A DNA stretch of 64,000 nt from Lucifuga dentata (GCA_014773175.1 VXCM01000408.1:262615-326614); one strand, 5' to 3'. Shown: positions 22,725-35,356, counted from the stretch's first letter. The notes: generated by a model not told the origin, from the sequence alone. Numbers and translations are program-made.

Positions 22725-24300
22725 TGACCTTGATTGAATGACTGAGAGTTCATTGTGAAATGTTTTATGATATTTATAGCCCAAGGTTTGGAGACAGGGA
22801 TCGTTGCTCTAGTTTAACATCAGATATTTAGCTTAAGTGAAGTTACTTTATTTTGTAATCTACTCTAAATGTAGTTTTTTATTTTATTCTCAGGCTGATG
22901 ATGAAATACTACTACTATTGCTATTGCTATTACTATTGCCTATATACTATAGTATGACCTTCAGGCAAATGCAAATACATTCAGTGATACATGCAGACAA
23001 ACACACACATATAACACTCAGATCAATTGTTGCCCTGAAGCTGTGGTGGCTTGTTGTGACTGAGGAGGGAGTCTGGTTATCACCCAGTGCTTTACTGCAG
23101 TGCAGTGTGTGTGTGTATGTGTGTGTGTGTTTGCACTCCCAAGCAAACAGTCCCCTTCTTCACAGACACCAGGCAACAGAAAAACACTCTGTCACAGTAA
23201 CCTCAACTTTTAAATACATTTTTTCATACCGTATGACAATATGACATATGATGATATGCTATATATTATTTATACGCTGTCCAACATTTCATTGTGGCTA
23301 TGGGATGCTTAAATATAGATGTCCTGTGCATCATTTATATGTATTTCAACAAAATTCAGCCTGATATTTGGCATATTTGGAAACTTTTGGATCTTATCGA
23401 GAATAAATGGAATTCTGCTGGTTTGAACAGTGATGATAGCCCCCACTGATGGTACGTCAGGGTACAAAGTGCATACTGGCCACATCTGAGTTAATACAAT
23501 TCACATCAGAATGAGGTTTTTAATGACCACCTTGCTGAAGACTGTACAAACCTTTTTAAGGAAAAGTTCAGATACAGTTTATACATTGAGTAAATAAAAG
23601 TGTATTGACCATATTGTAAAATATACAGCCAAAAAAAATTATCCAGAGCCACAGTATATAGAGCAAATAACTATAGGGTCCCACAGTTTGGAAATAATTC
23701 ATTTTAAAAGTTTAATGTGTAGCAGACAAGAGTAAATGATAGGCATGAACACTTCCAAGAACAGTGGTCATATCACAGCTGCTATTGAATTATGTAACTC
23801 AAGATTATACAGCATCTTTTCCACTGAACCATTGAGAAGCAACTGTCTTATCCATGATTGGTTTTTATAAAGATGTCATGTGAGAGAAGACTAAGCTTCT
23901 CTCTAAAAGTGGTTGTAGCTTGACCACTTTTAAGTAATCATGTAGAGGTAAAGAAATAGGCCAGATGATGAGAGGTAAAAATAAAACAGTATAGAGATTA
24001 AAAAAAAAAAAAGCAAAAAAATAGGACCGACACGATTGAACAGTCACCAAATGATTATTAAACAGGTCCAAAAATCAGAAAGGAAAACAGTGAACGGAAA
24101 GAGAAAAAAAAACAAGAAGAAACACATATCAATTGGAAGTGTACAGGTTAGAGAAGTGAGCTTTTGACCAAAAGAAAATCCAGAAGGGGACCTACCTTAA
24201 TCCTTTTCAAGTGCCCTTGAGCAATGCATGTAACCCCCTAAATGTAACTGTAGAAATAAACAATAGGATAATAGAATGCTGCAGTTAAACTTCTCTTCAG

Positions 24301-24325
<25 letters not shown>

Positions 24326-24338
<13 letters not shown>

Positions 24339-24458
24339 CTTCAGTGTGTTGTCCTTTCTCTAGCATCACAGTGATAATAAAAACCAGCCATNCACACAAA
24401 CACACCTTCAGTGTGTTGTCCTTTCTCTAGCATCACAGTGATAATAAAAACCAGCCAT
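24326..24458. repeat. 66-bp direct duplication joined by a single N
   Basis: 24326-24391 and 24393-24458 carry the same sequence, starting in a CA run and ending in ACCAGCCAT, with an N at 24392 between. Confidence 0.9.
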
Positions 24459-26195
24459 AACATAATGATCCATTAGTTTGTTCCTCATTACAGATGTATC
24501 AATGAAAGATGTGCCTTAAAAAGTATCTTAAAGTACAATAATGCTGTTTTAGATATGTGGGTACTTTGTCATTATGATTTGATACTTGATACTTTATTTA
24601 CTGCATATTAACTTGATCAGACCTTTAATCTGTGGAGCATTTGAAAAACACACACAATTACCATATTTGGTTCAAATGCCATCATAGCATGTAAAATGTG
24701 GCTAAAACATGCACCGATGTGCTATAATAAGCTGCTATAACACGTTGGTTTGCCTTGACATGATGTTTGATGTTTAGGTGGTGGAGTTGGAAGAGCTTCT
24801 GATACCTGTTGTTTACAGCACACAAGGAAGTAACTTTTCAGAAAAGGTTACATATTAAAGCGTATTGTTATATTTTCATCATATTTTATAATTTTACACA
24901 AGTAACGTAATGATGAACGTGATGGTATTTATTGTGTCTGTGTCGTGGCAAGAATGGCAAAAGACCCACATGTCAAAAAGCAGTGATAACAGCAGTAAGT
25001 GCAAATGTAAAATAATACTTTCACTGTGAGAGAAATCCAGATAGAAACCGCTTTTTAAAAATCCCTCTTAGTCTTTAAAGCATTTGTTCTCATAGTTTAG
25101 AAAGAGATTCTTGAGTGAATCCTTGAATTCACCACCTGAACAGGCAACAGCTTCAATCCAAATGATGACACAGAGCACAGATGAGTGGCGAGGAAGAAGG
25201 GATTCGTGAAAAAGTACTGAACTTGGCCCAACGCTGGTCCACGGCCAGTAGAGGGCATCACACTCCCATAGCCATGTTGGCTTTTCCCCTTTTCAAACCC
25301 ATGAACCAGCATGCACTGCATCCAGAGGGTGTGTAGCTGTTTGTGCTCATTACTTCCAGAGCAGAATGAGTCACACACTTCCTTCATGTGACAAATTGTG
25401 CCAAAACTTCATTCATAATTTACAACAGAAGAGCTCATATGCAATCTTATGTACAACAAGTTAGAAATTTGTAGCTTAAAGAAATATGTAATACTTCTCC
25501 TGATATTTCATAGCATCATTCATTTTCTTTTATCTTCTTTTGTGAAGGATAGCAACATTCACATACAGTGCTCTTATTTCATAGATACACTATTGTTATT
25601 AAATTGTTATAAATAATAGTAGTAATACTAATCTGACATTGTGAGTTATGAAATTGGAATGATGATGTAAGGAGTTCAAAGAATTATCACATTACCAATG
25701 GTAATAAGATTCATAGTCCATGTATTTCATGTATTATGTATGTATAAACTAACGTGCATCCTTAGTCTTTGCACTGCGCATTAAGTAGTGCATACAAATT
25801 TCCTGCAGCACTGCAGTATCTTGGTGTTATACCGCAGCCCCTCGCTCGCCCTGTCTTACTCTCTCTCCCCTGTATCTCCTCTATCACTCAACCTAACCCC
25901 TACAGTCTTTCTAGGAAACATTTTGCTTTTCTGTCTCCATCACAAGAAACTAAAGTCCTCATGTCTTCTTTTGTTTCTATTTCTCTATCCACAGTTCCTG
26001 AATTTTAACGCTTTCAATCTTTCTTCCTTAGTTCACATTGTTCAAAAGCTACATTTGCGTGTTTAATTAAATGTCCTTCCAGTTCATCTCATACCATATC
26101 TGCTACATATTCACCTTTGATCATTCCTCAGCATCTACATCTAAATGTACAGTACAACAAGGATGTCTCTCTTTCCTCCCTGGTGCTCCCTCTTT

Positions 26196-26690
26196 CTAAC
26201 AGGGGGAGGCGCTCATGTGCATACGTGCGCGATAGTGAGGGGGAGGCACAGGGGATGGAGGCATGGCCATTGGAAGGGGCTGTGCTGGAGGATGTGAGGT
26301 GTGTGACCTGGGCAGAGAGTGTGTGTGTGTGGAGGGGTATGCTGCAGACTGTGGGGGCATTTGGTAGCTCCCTGCAGAAGAGGAGCCAAAGGGTGGGCTT
26401 TCCATGCCCACGGCCTGGTCCCCTGTCTGGAGGTTGCTTTTGGGTGGTGCTGGAAGAGTCTGGTTGAGCTGGATGGAGATGTCGCTGGAAACTTCAGACG
26501 GGCGACGGCATTGCTTAGGTTGAGGCCAAGAGGATTCTGGATGGAGGAACTGGCCACTGTAGTCACTGCTCTCTGACAGGCGGGGGCGGTAAAGCGCAGG
26601 GNGGGGGCGGTAAAGTGCAGGGTGGGGGCGGTACATCTCTTCCTCTGCATATCGCTTCATAAACAGATAGACTGACATCACCCCAGCCCC
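26196..26690 (-). CDS. cacng7: cacng7 coding exon 5 (fourth membrane segment end and C-tail)
   Basis: Acceptor ctctctcag|GGGGCTGGGG, phase 0, stop TAG at 26196-26198. It opens with GAGVMSVYLFMKRYAEEEMY as in mammals. An N at 26602 separates two 20-base near-copies (one mismatch), which adds seven codons that read XPALYRP; homologues have only one copy. The exon is otherwise intact. Confidence 0.92.
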   Translation of the reverse strand, partial: GAGVMSVYLFMKRYAEEEMYRPHPALYRPXPALYRPRLSESSDYSGQFLHPESSWPQPKQCRRPSEVSSDISIQLNQTLPAPPKSNLQTGDQAVGMESPPFGSSSAGSYQMPPQSAAYPSTHTHSLPRSHTSHPPAQPLPMAMPPSPVPPPHYRARMHMSASPC

Positions 26691-27336
26691 CTGAGAGAGA
26701 AAGAATAAATGGTAAGAGATGAGTTATATATATTTTGTTATATAAATATATAGGGTCCACAGAAATAAGCTTGTTTTTTTTTTCATTCCTAGTGGGAAGA
26801 GAAGAAATGAGTGGGGAGAAACAAAGGGGAGAGAGAAGAGGTTTGAACACACCGAACTGTTCACTGCAGCACATTAAAGCTGTAGCCCACTGCTGATAGG
26901 AGAGAGGCAGAAGGAGAAGGGGGAAGATAGGAGATGGAGGGAAGATGAGGAGAACACTCACATGAAACTGCGCCATGCATGTGCATACACACACACGCAC
27001 ACTCACACACAAATGCACAGTAACACACACACAAAAACTCTGCAGTGCTGCTGGAACTAGAAATGAAAGTTCTTCTTGTGTAGCATATGTACACCTACAC
27101 ATACATGTACACCNCACACACACACACACACACAAATGCACAGCAGACTGACCTCTTTTAGCAAGAAAGAAGAGGCAGCAAAGGCGAAGGACCAGCCATA
27201 GTGGTAGTTGAAGAACTGCTCAGGCTCCCTGGGCCGGTTCATCACCTCATCATTAATACTGGAGATGTAGAGCACCAGGCCCACCACCAGGCTCAGGCCT
27301 GCATGACACAGTAGCAGTGACAGAGGGCGAGAGAGC

Positions 27337-27392
<56 letters not shown>

Positions 27393-28609
27393 NTCCAAAC
27401 CAGAGAAAGAGAGAGAGAGGCTGGCTGGCCTTCAGGCACAGTAACAGAGACTAGAGTGAATGAGGAGGTCATTACATTATAGCAACCCTAACAGCTCTAC
27501 CATAATGATAAGGGACAAGAAAAGAGAGACAGAGTGAGAGACAGAAAGACAGACAGGTGACATGAACAAAGAGGACAGGGAGGCATTGAGTGAATAAGCC
27601 AGCATTTCATCATATAACATGATAACTGTTAATAAAATTTAGTGCTGAGTTGATTAAGTAATTTGTTAATCAATAGCAACAATTTCAACAATTGATTAAT
27701 CATTTCTGCAAAGTAAAAATGTCAAACATTTACTATTTGCAGCTTTAAAAATGTGAGGATTTACTACTTTTTGCCTGTTTCCATTAATTAGAATAAAATA
27801 TGGGTGGGGGAAAGATAAATATAAATATAATATAAATAGGCCGGGGCAGGGCCTTTCTGTGTGGATTTTGCATGTTCTCCCCGTGTCCACATGGGTTCCC
27901 TCCGGGTACTCCGGCTTCCTCCCACCTCCAAAGACATGCATGTCAGGTGAATTGGGAACTCTAAATTGCCCATAGGTGTGAATGAGAGCGTGAATGTGTT
28001 TGTCTGTCTCTGTGTCAGCCCTGCGATAGACTGGTGATCTGTCCAGGGTGTACCCCGCCTCTCGCCCTATGACTGCTGGGATAGGCTCCAGCCCCCCCAT
28101 AACCCTCAACAGGACAAACGGGTTTAGAAAATGAATGGATGGATGGATGGATGGGTGGGGGTGGGGGGGCACTAATCAGACAAATAGGGAATTTGAAGAA
28201 ACCACATTGGGTTTTGGTAACTTATAATTTGCGTTTTATCATTATTTGTGACATTTTCTACTTGATAAAAATAATCAGTTGCAACCCAAGTGAAATGACT
28301 GGAATGGAGGAATAATGTTTTATGGTCATTTAGTGAAAGTTAAGTGCAGCATGCTGGTACAGCTCTGTGTGTTAAAGTCTACAAGCACTTAGACCATATG
28401 GAAAACAAGAATTGGCTTTTAAAACTGAGAATGACCCTTTTCAGGCAGAAGCTACACATACAACATTAAAACATTAAAAACCTCTTTTCCTGGAACACTC
28501 ATGTCCCTTAATCCTGCCTTAGAAATGATAAATTCATGAGATACAACATTTGGTCAACATTGTAGAATCAATATTCAAAGAAGACTGCATGTTGTAAGCA
28601 GTGAAGTGA

Positions 28610-28673
<64 letters not shown>

Positions 28674-28854
28674 ACAAACAGCCAAGTCCATGTACCTCCA
28701 CTCTATATTTTTTTTTATCTCCCTCTCTTCACTGTAATATTAACCAGAACACGGGTGGCCGGTCATCCAAAATCACAACATTTTCCAAACCTTCCTTGTG
28801 CTGGTGGAACTGGTTCATATCACACTCACCATCACAGATACAGTGGGTCAGAAA

Positions 28855-28885
<31 letters not shown>

Positions 28886-31831
28886 CTCTTAAAAAAATAT
28901 ACTCCGACTGAAGGAATGAGTTGGAAGCGCATCACTGAGGGAGGGAGAAACGGAAAAGGAAAGTAAAACGGAGAAGCTGGATGAACCAGAGTGGAAGGAT
29001 GGGAGAGGAGGGATGGAGTGATAGAGAGGGAGGAGGGATATAGAGAGTTAGAGGGAGAGGAGGGATAGAGAGGAGGGATAGAGGGATAGAAAAAAGTAGG
29101 GTTTAATGCAGCAAAATATCTAACACTGAAAAGCAGTTTGATACACTTGTCCTTTTTATCACTCTGTTATCACAGCCTAAATAAAATAAAACACTGTGTC
29201 ACTCCTGGCTGTAAGCATTACATAACTCCCTTACATAACACTCATTATTTCATCCTTTACCAGCAAATCTCTGGTATGTTATTCCCAGTCAGGACTCTTA
29301 CAGATTCAGTTTGATGCTTTTCTGAACTCTGCACTGCCACTTTTTTTTTTTCCTCAAACACATCAAGATTAAAGAGTTCAGAGACCACACCTCCAATTTG
29401 GCTCCTAACAGTCTTTGCAGCACAATGAGGACAAGAAATAGGTTCATTAGAGCCACCTGCTGGTCAAGAGCATTAGATGCACCAATGCAGGGAATCTAGC
29501 TGGAAAAAACAGGATTCTGCAAAACTGCTTTTTCCACTACAAATCTGAAGCATAGTCCCAAAGCTCATTTTGGTCCATATGGTCCATTAATTTGATGAAG
29601 CTTCTCAGTCATCCAAGCGATATATGAAAACTGAGTCAAGTCAACCTGATTCAAGTTTTTAATTCTGAGATGTTTCACCATTCATCCAAATGGCTTCACT
29701 GGTCAGAAATGAATGAACAGGATGTTAAACCTCCAGTAACTATGGTGTCAAATCATAACAAACCTTCAATTCCAAATAAATAAATGCAGTATTCAATTTT
29801 TTAATAATGCATTATTCAAATTTCAAACAATGAATAAAATTTCAAATAATAAATTTTAATTTCTAATTTTTTAATGGTCCCCTGGTTGATGCAGGACATG
29901 TACCCAAATTTCTTTGGAAGGGAAGACAGCAATGCACTATAACTGGTGGGAGGATTGTATCTCCATTTGGACCTCCTTTTCTGTTGAGGGAAGGTTTCTC
30001 TACATGAACAGTGAAGGAGGCCATTTATGTTAATGTAGAGAGACCTTCCCTCAACAGAAAGCCATCTGGATGAATGGTGAAACGTTTCAGAATTAAAAAC
30101 TTGAATCCTGTTGACTTGATTCAGTTTTCATATATGGCCCATTAATGTTTAAAATGTTTGCTTCAAACACTCTCACCCTGCTGGAATCCGTAAAACCTTT
30201 TCTGGTGACAGCATACCTGCATCATAAACTAAAAATAGAGCATTGATGGAGCATCTCCATGTGTGACACATGACACACCAGGCTGGGTTAGTATCACAGA
30301 GCGAAGGGGTACTGACAGCAGGGTATGAGTAATGGGTCCCACCTGAGAGGATGAAGAAGATACCAGAGACAAAGGCCAGGATGGTTCGCTGAGGCCGGAT
30401 GTGTCCAATGTTACTGATGACAAAGGCAGTGAAGACGAAGAGCAGGGACACCATTGGGAAGGGCGTGGCTGTACGCACCATCTCTACAAGTCACAGTATT
30501 ACGCAAAATCAGCGGGAGTGTGTCCCTAAACTTTAGAGAAGGATCCACGATTTTATCTCTAAAAACTTAAAATGGAAAAAATATCTAATATATGTTAAAT
30601 TATGAGGTGCTACCTTGTTATTACTTTCACCACAAAATTATAAAAATAAGAAACTGTATTTCACTTTTATATTGGTATGTTTGGTATCAAGATGATGCCA
30701 AATCTCAACCGATTTGTTTGGTGAAGAGGTCTAATAGCTTTGTAATTACGAGGAAAGAAACTATGGTGTAAAACGTCAACAAAAAGATTCAACAAAACAT
30801 TGCCAAGTGGTTGTATGTTGGTACAACTCACAAATATTGAATACAGCTGAACAGATACAGAGTAGATGATTAATAATCTGGGATTGTATATAATTAGTGA
30901 AATTACAAACTGAGTTACTCACCTTTAATAAATAACAACGTTAAAAAATGATTTATTTTAGTCTTAACGTGTAACAACAATTAAATAATTTCAGGACAAA
31001 TTATTGTTTAAAAAAATGAAGTGGATAAAATGTAATACAACTGATCTGTTACATTTCAATACCATAATCGACCAGCAGGGGGACTCAGTACTTATTGATA
31101 ACCCAAAGATGATATATAATTACACTTTTACTCACTGAGAATGTTTGCAGTGTTTTCAGTGGTGATCTCGATATCAGGTTCGATGAAGTACTCTGATGCT
31201 ACACATCTGCCGTTTTCAGATCCTGAGTGGAAACACAGGACATGGAAAATGTGGAGTTTGCTTTCAAGATGAAAATCAGTGATGCGTGAAGAAGTTAAAC
31301 AAAACCAAAAATGCATGGGGGAGCTCTGCAGTCCTGCTCAGAGGTCACATTCATGATGTGTGACAAATATAATCTAGAGACATGATGGCTCCCTCTATGC
31401 TCTTCATCTTTCTATGCTTTTGTCAATGTGATGATGTGTACATATGCACACACACATAGCAGCATTATTTGTATACCTCAGGATGTATGCATCTTCTGCA
31501 ATCATATTTGACCATGTCGTTGTTTCCACATGCTCATACAACTGAATATTTAGTTAAATATTTCCCTACCAGCCACAAAGCAAACTCTCCAGAGGCCTGA
31601 ATGCAGGGCCATCTTCACCTCCACGCTCTGGTTCTGCTGTAGGATAATACCCTCAATCATGATCAGCCAGTAGTCTGTGGACACGGCCACCCCCACCAGC
31701 AGCAGCCCACAGGCTCCAAACACTGTGGACAGNCAGTAGTCTGTGGACACGGCCACCCCCACCAGCAGCAGCCCACAGGCTCCAAACACTGTGGACAGGA
31801 TGGTCAATGCACGGCTGCTGCACGAACTCAT
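26196..31831 (-). CDS. cacng7: TARP gamma-7: AMPA receptor auxiliary subunit (five coding exons, complete)
   Basis: Exons 31570-31831, 31136-31222, 30343-30483, 27153-27298 and 26196-26690 give 376 residues as assembled, or 347 once two N-joined duplications are removed (human gamma-7 is 275). Gamma-7 is a type II TARP that modulates calcium-permeable AMPA receptors in neurons and glia. Motifs: GACGLLLVGVAVSTDYW in the first membrane segment, glycosylation site N45 (NQS, at the mammalian NQT position), SGLWRVC, GRCVASEYF, NIGHIRPQRTILAF, YISSINDEVMNRP, and EEEMYRPHPALYRP in the tail. GRCVASEYF, EVMNRP and MVRTATPFPMVS distinguish gamma-7 from gamma-5. The C-terminus MSASPC matches the family's S/T-S-P-C end. 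Between SDISIQ and that end lies an extra segment of about 70 residues rich in Pro, Ser and His. Confidence 0.93.
26582..26622. repeat. 20-bp near-duplicate around a single N in cacng7 exon 5
   Basis: 26582-26601 and 26603-26622 differ at one base (GCG versus GTG) and are joined by an N. The net effect is 21 bases, in frame. Confidence 0.85.
27153..27298 (-). CDS. cacng7: cacng7 coding exon 4
   Basis: 146 nt; acceptor tgtcatgcag|GCCTGAG and donor CTAAAAGAG|gtcagt. It encodes residues 143-190: LSLVVGLVLYISSINDEVMN then NYHYGWSFAFAASSFLLKE. The phase-0 donor after LLKE matches gamma-5/7 gene structure and is absent from gamma-2/3/4/8. Confidence 0.95.
27340..27392. repeat. (GA)n microsatellite in cacng7 intron 3
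   Basis: About 26 GA units ending at an N (27393), 42 bases from exon 4. Confidence 0.95.
27838..28156 (+). mobile_element. L2-type LINE/SINE 3' end with GGAT tail
   Basis: The order CTTTCTGTGTGGATTTTGCA, TGTTCTCCCCGTGTCC, CTCCGGGTACTCCGGCTTCC, AAGACATGCATGTCAGGT, CTCTAAATTGCCCATAGG, CAGCCCTGCGATAGACTGG, TGTCCAGGGTGTACCCCGCC, GGGATAGGCTCCAGCCCCC and a terminal (TGGA)n run is the well-known 3' region of fish L2/Maui-related elements and the short retroposons that share it. The copy is well preserved but covers only the 3' end. It sits in cacng7 intron 3 in the opposite sense to the gene. Confidence 0.85.
28610..28672. repeat. (GT)n(GA)n compound microsatellite
   Basis: A GT run directly followed by a GA run, in cacng7 intron 3. 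An AT run follows at 28858-28885. Confidence 0.95.
29620..30135. mobile_element. Fold-back (inverted-repeat) element, probable MITE
   Basis: 29620-29694 and 30061-30135 are imperfect inverted copies of about 75 bases (shared core AAGTTTTTAATTCTGA and TTTCACCATTCATCCA). A second, nested pair lies inside: 29977-30006 and 30032-30060 (TTCTGTTGAGGGAAGG with its complement). There is no long open frame. The nested hairpin pattern points to a non-autonomous DNA element in cacng7 intron 3. Confidence 0.6.
30343..30483 (-). CDS. cacng7: cacng7 coding exon 3
   Basis: 141 nt; acceptor gacttgtag|AGATGG and donor CTCTCAG|gtggga. It encodes residues 96-141, MVRTATPFPMVS through the second membrane segment to NIGHIRPQRTILAFVSG and IFFILS. 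Confidence 0.95.
31136..31222 (-). CDS. cacng7: cacng7 coding exon 2
   Basis: 87 nt; acceptor tttccactcag|GATCTG and donor CATTCTCA|gtgagt. It encodes SENGRCVASEYFIEPD and ITTENTANIL. Confidence 0.95.
31570..31831 (-). CDS. cacng7: cacng7 coding exon 1, with an assembly duplication
   Basis: ATG at 31831-31829 sits directly after an acceptor-like cttgccctccag, implying a spliced 5' leader; donor GTGGCTG|gtaggg. The exon contains 31668-31732 and 31734-31798, identical 65-base copies joined by N (31733). The insert of 66 bases keeps the frame open and repeats STVFGACGLLLVGVAVSTDY. Without it the exon is 196 nt, which matches the mammalian exon by my count of its 65 encoded residues plus one base. 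Confidence 0.93.
31668..31798. repeat. 65-bp identical duplication joined by a single N inside cacng7 exon 1
   Basis: The two copies are identical and abut an N at 31733. Duplication of half a membrane segment would not fit the claudin fold, so an unmerged contig overlap is the likely cause. Confidence 0.92.
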
Positions 31832-34017
31832 CTGGAGGGCAAGGCGAGGAAGGGAATGGTGTCAGAAGAGCAAGAGGCAACGGTCAGAAGAAGGAAACAG
31901 TGAGACAGATATGATGTGGACATACAAACACACACACATGCAGAGGAGAGGAGGTAAATTAACAGCATGTTAATTTATATACTCTACAAAGGTCAGAGGG
32001 GAGACAACGCAACAGATTATGACTGTATACGACAGAATTTAGAAACCACTGCGAGTGATGGACAGACAGACAGACAGATTGATTGATTGATTACCCAAGG
32101 ACCATCATCTATGACTTGATACTCTCATGGCTGCAGATTTGCATGAGTACATGCATGCTATGAATATCATGTTCGATCTGTTGCATTGAAATCTATACAG
32201 ACTTTGCAGACCATGAAAATACAATGATGCCACTTTTATGTTTCTGAATCATTTTGAAACGCTGTGTGCTCTGTGATATATTATCTGGCCTGAAGAACCC
32301 AACTATGGCTTTGAAGCAACACACCTGCCCGAGCATTAATATATAGCAATAAGATGACATTCAATGCCAACTACGGTGACCTATGATGTGTGAACCAAGA
32401 AAACATTTCCCACCCCATCATAACAGTGTCACCAGTCTGTAAATATTAATAGCAAAATTGATATGTCAGAGTCAAAAACTGATAATAGCATTTTGGTTGA
32501 TTCCTCAAAATGGGCTGTTAAAGACTTGTGAGAATAACATCAACAGTAACTATAACGATACATTTTGAACTGCATGCTTTACTAGTTAGAAATAATAACA
32601 AATATTAAATAATAAAATAAAAATGCACAGCAACAAAAACAAACCCGATTTAATAAAAACAAATATACATAAAATGCTGCTTGTAAAAGATATACAGTAT
32701 GTCCTGCAGTTTCATGAGTTACTCATATTATGTGATGGGTGAACTATTTGCATAAAGATAAATAATAAAATATATATGTAATAAAAATAAAATATATATT
32801 TAAATTGTCAAATGTCAAAAGTAATTAATTTAACCTTGAATGCTTTGAAAAGCTTTCACAACACAAAACTGATACTAAACTACTATACTATAAAAAAAAT
32901 TTGGAACCACTTTTTTTTTTTGTCCATCAGTCTTATTTATGTAACAAATCAGACACAGAGGAATGCAAATATACACTATATAAGGAATAATGGGAAATCA
33001 TAACTCCTAGAGATGGCTCTTGGCCTCATCTGTGCAACCACTGTAGCAGATGTGACTGTTAGGAAGGTTACATCAGAATCCATGCAGCAGCAGGGATGAA
33101 TGGAGCTTCTTTTGTGAATGAGACATGAGAATGATGAGAAAGGAAAGACATGGCTGGTGGTAAAGGATACACATCAAAGAAATCCTCAGAGAAATGACAG
33201 GAGGGCACAGTGACATTTACATTGTTTGATTACTTTTACTCGAGTTCCCTGCCATCCTGTCTTTAACTTTAGAGTTTCGGTGGAGAGGCATGCATCCTGG
33301 AGGCGAGAGAGTTTGTGCCAGTATGAAGAAAAGAAAGTCATAAAGAAGGGAGATGAAGAGAGAAAACTTACTTAAATGACATATGATCGAATGCGCACAG
33401 GAAAGTGATGTAAATATAACAGGAATGAAGCTCAGGAAGAGTCACATCTTCCAAGAGTTGGAGGATGAGGGGAGACATGGATGATCCCTTACAAGAGAAA
33501 AACAGCAAAGCAAGGAAATGAAGAAAAAACTAATTTTGCAATGAACAGACTCCCTCTTGTCTGCTGGAGTGCCCCAAGATGGAAAATGGGGTGCATTTGC
33601 AATGTTCCAGCCTCTTCCTACAAATCGAGAAGTTGCCCAAGGCAGCAGTCAGTAGTTTCAAATACAAAAAGACAAAATGACAAGAACAATTTATTATAAA
33701 AGGAAAGGAAAAAAATGGAGGTGAACACTGTGGATCACCACCCTACTTTTCTGCCCCATGNTGTTGGCAGGCTTGCTGTCTGTTACCCTGAGACATACCC
33801 CCTCTTTCCCTTTTGTCCATTTCCCTAGTTTTTACCTGATTTCACACACTCATCAACATGCACACCAACATGATACACCAATTCTACCCCAAAAATTCTG
33901 TCTTATTTTGTGTTAACGTCACTAATACCACTGTTATTGTTTCTCTGTGTGTAAATTGTACTCTTGTCTAATGTATCTCTAGTGTCATTTGTCATGTAAG
34001 TTAATTTACAATAAATT

Positions 34018-34054
<37 letters not shown>

Positions 34055-35356
34055 AGCTGGAGGATTCCCCAAAGTAGCCACGAATAAGTAGAAAACTGCA
34101 GGAATGCGTGGATGTTCCCGAGTGGGTCTTCCAGGCTGGTTCAGCACCATGGACAGCAGCCTCAGCACACAGCCTGTCAGACAAAGTGCTAGGGGAAACA
34201 CTCATTTTCTGATTCCCAATAGAGTTGGAAAAGATAAGTGGAAATAATTCACCTCGGCGCCACCTATGCCCTATCATCCCAAGCCAAACGTCTAAGGAGA
34301 TGGTCTATCTTTAGGAAGCCATGGCCATTGTAGGGTTGGGATTTAGACTAAGTTGTTAGATTTGTGATAACAATCCCATTTTAGTGCTGAGACAGGCCCC
34401 ACAGCTCCCTCACCCAGAAAGTAATGAGCCAATTGAAATGGTTAGATGGGAGCCACAGGGGGACAAAAGGTTTAATTCTCTCTAATCTGTCACAATCTAC
34501 AGACTCACTTCACCTCAAAGCCTCTCGGGAAAGAAAGACAGCCAAAGAAAGAGGGATGGATAAAATGGATAAGAGGAAAGGACATTCTGAAAACATCCAA
34601 GCAGCTAAAACACATAGAGAAGAGACAGAGGAGGATGAAATTTTGTTCGGAGAGAGTCCACCGCGGGCCAGAGAAAGAACAGGAGTATGTGGGACAGATA
34701 TAGGTTAAGCCTTGGCACAAAAAATGAAAGGAGCACCTATCATGAGCGCGCACGACGGGAGCGTGCCTACACCTGTATTAAACGAACCACGGGCAACCTT
34801 GAGTACCAAGCAACACAAAATCAGCTTGACAGGAAGGCGAAACTGCTCTGTAGAAAAGAAATTCCCTTTTGTAGCTATCGTGACTCATTGGGTGGGTTTG
34901 TTCCTTTCAAACTCAACATTTTCACTGCAAGCGGCAATTCCCACAACATCTCCTCCAGTCTGTGTGTTTACAAAAACGCAATGTGTATCTTAGTGGTGGA
35001 TTCAATCAGGCACTGCTGTGCGCATAGGATTGTTTAGAAATCCCCCCAACTGTCACACACACAGACACACACACTCTCAGGCGGAGTTTGAAGACGATAA
35101 ACAGAGCGGGAACGAGATGAGTGTGACTCATGCACGCACAGAAAACGTCTTTGGCCGTCAGGTAACATCAAATTGTGATTTTTGTGCGCTCTCAAGTAAG
35201 ATTGTATTTACGCTGGCGCGACATCTGAAGCCCTTATGAATGTTGATCTTTTCGTAGCTGTCACACAGGCATTTCAGACGATCAGGCAAGATTAAAGTGT
35301 GTCATCAAATTACTACAAGCACGTAATTCTAAAAATTTAAAAGCCAAAATACTCAC
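31832..35356 (-). other. Presumed cacng7 5' intron
   Basis: About 3.5 kb without a recognisable coding exon. It holds a purine-rich, AT-rich background, an A-tract (34023-34050) and an isolated N at 33761. The extent relies on the inferred donor at 35356. Confidence 0.4.

Larger units (their letters stand above)
21251..26195. other. Interval between cacng8 promoter region and cacng7 3' end
   Basis: No conserved exon is seen. It contains large CT/GA/CA arrays (21562-21617, 21662-21681, 21926-22012, 22117-22215), a TTTTA pentanucleotide run (about 22689-22724), a CA run (24304-24331) and an N-joined duplication (24326-24458). Part nearest 26196 should be the cacng7 3' UTR; a minus-strand AATAAA occurs near 24593. 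Confidence 0.6.

Noticed and set aside
22837..23244. 135-codon plus-strand frame with a Leu run
   Set aside because: The Leu run comes from a CTA/TTG-like simple repeat, the rest has no conserved motif, and there are no clear splice or start features.
26117..26576. Plus-strand frames of 85-116 codons
   Set aside because: They are shadows of cacng7 exon 5 on the opposite strand.
31668..31798. Real tandem duplication of the first TARP membrane segment
   Set aside because: The copies are identical, joined by an N, and the same 65-base form appears at unrelated sites.
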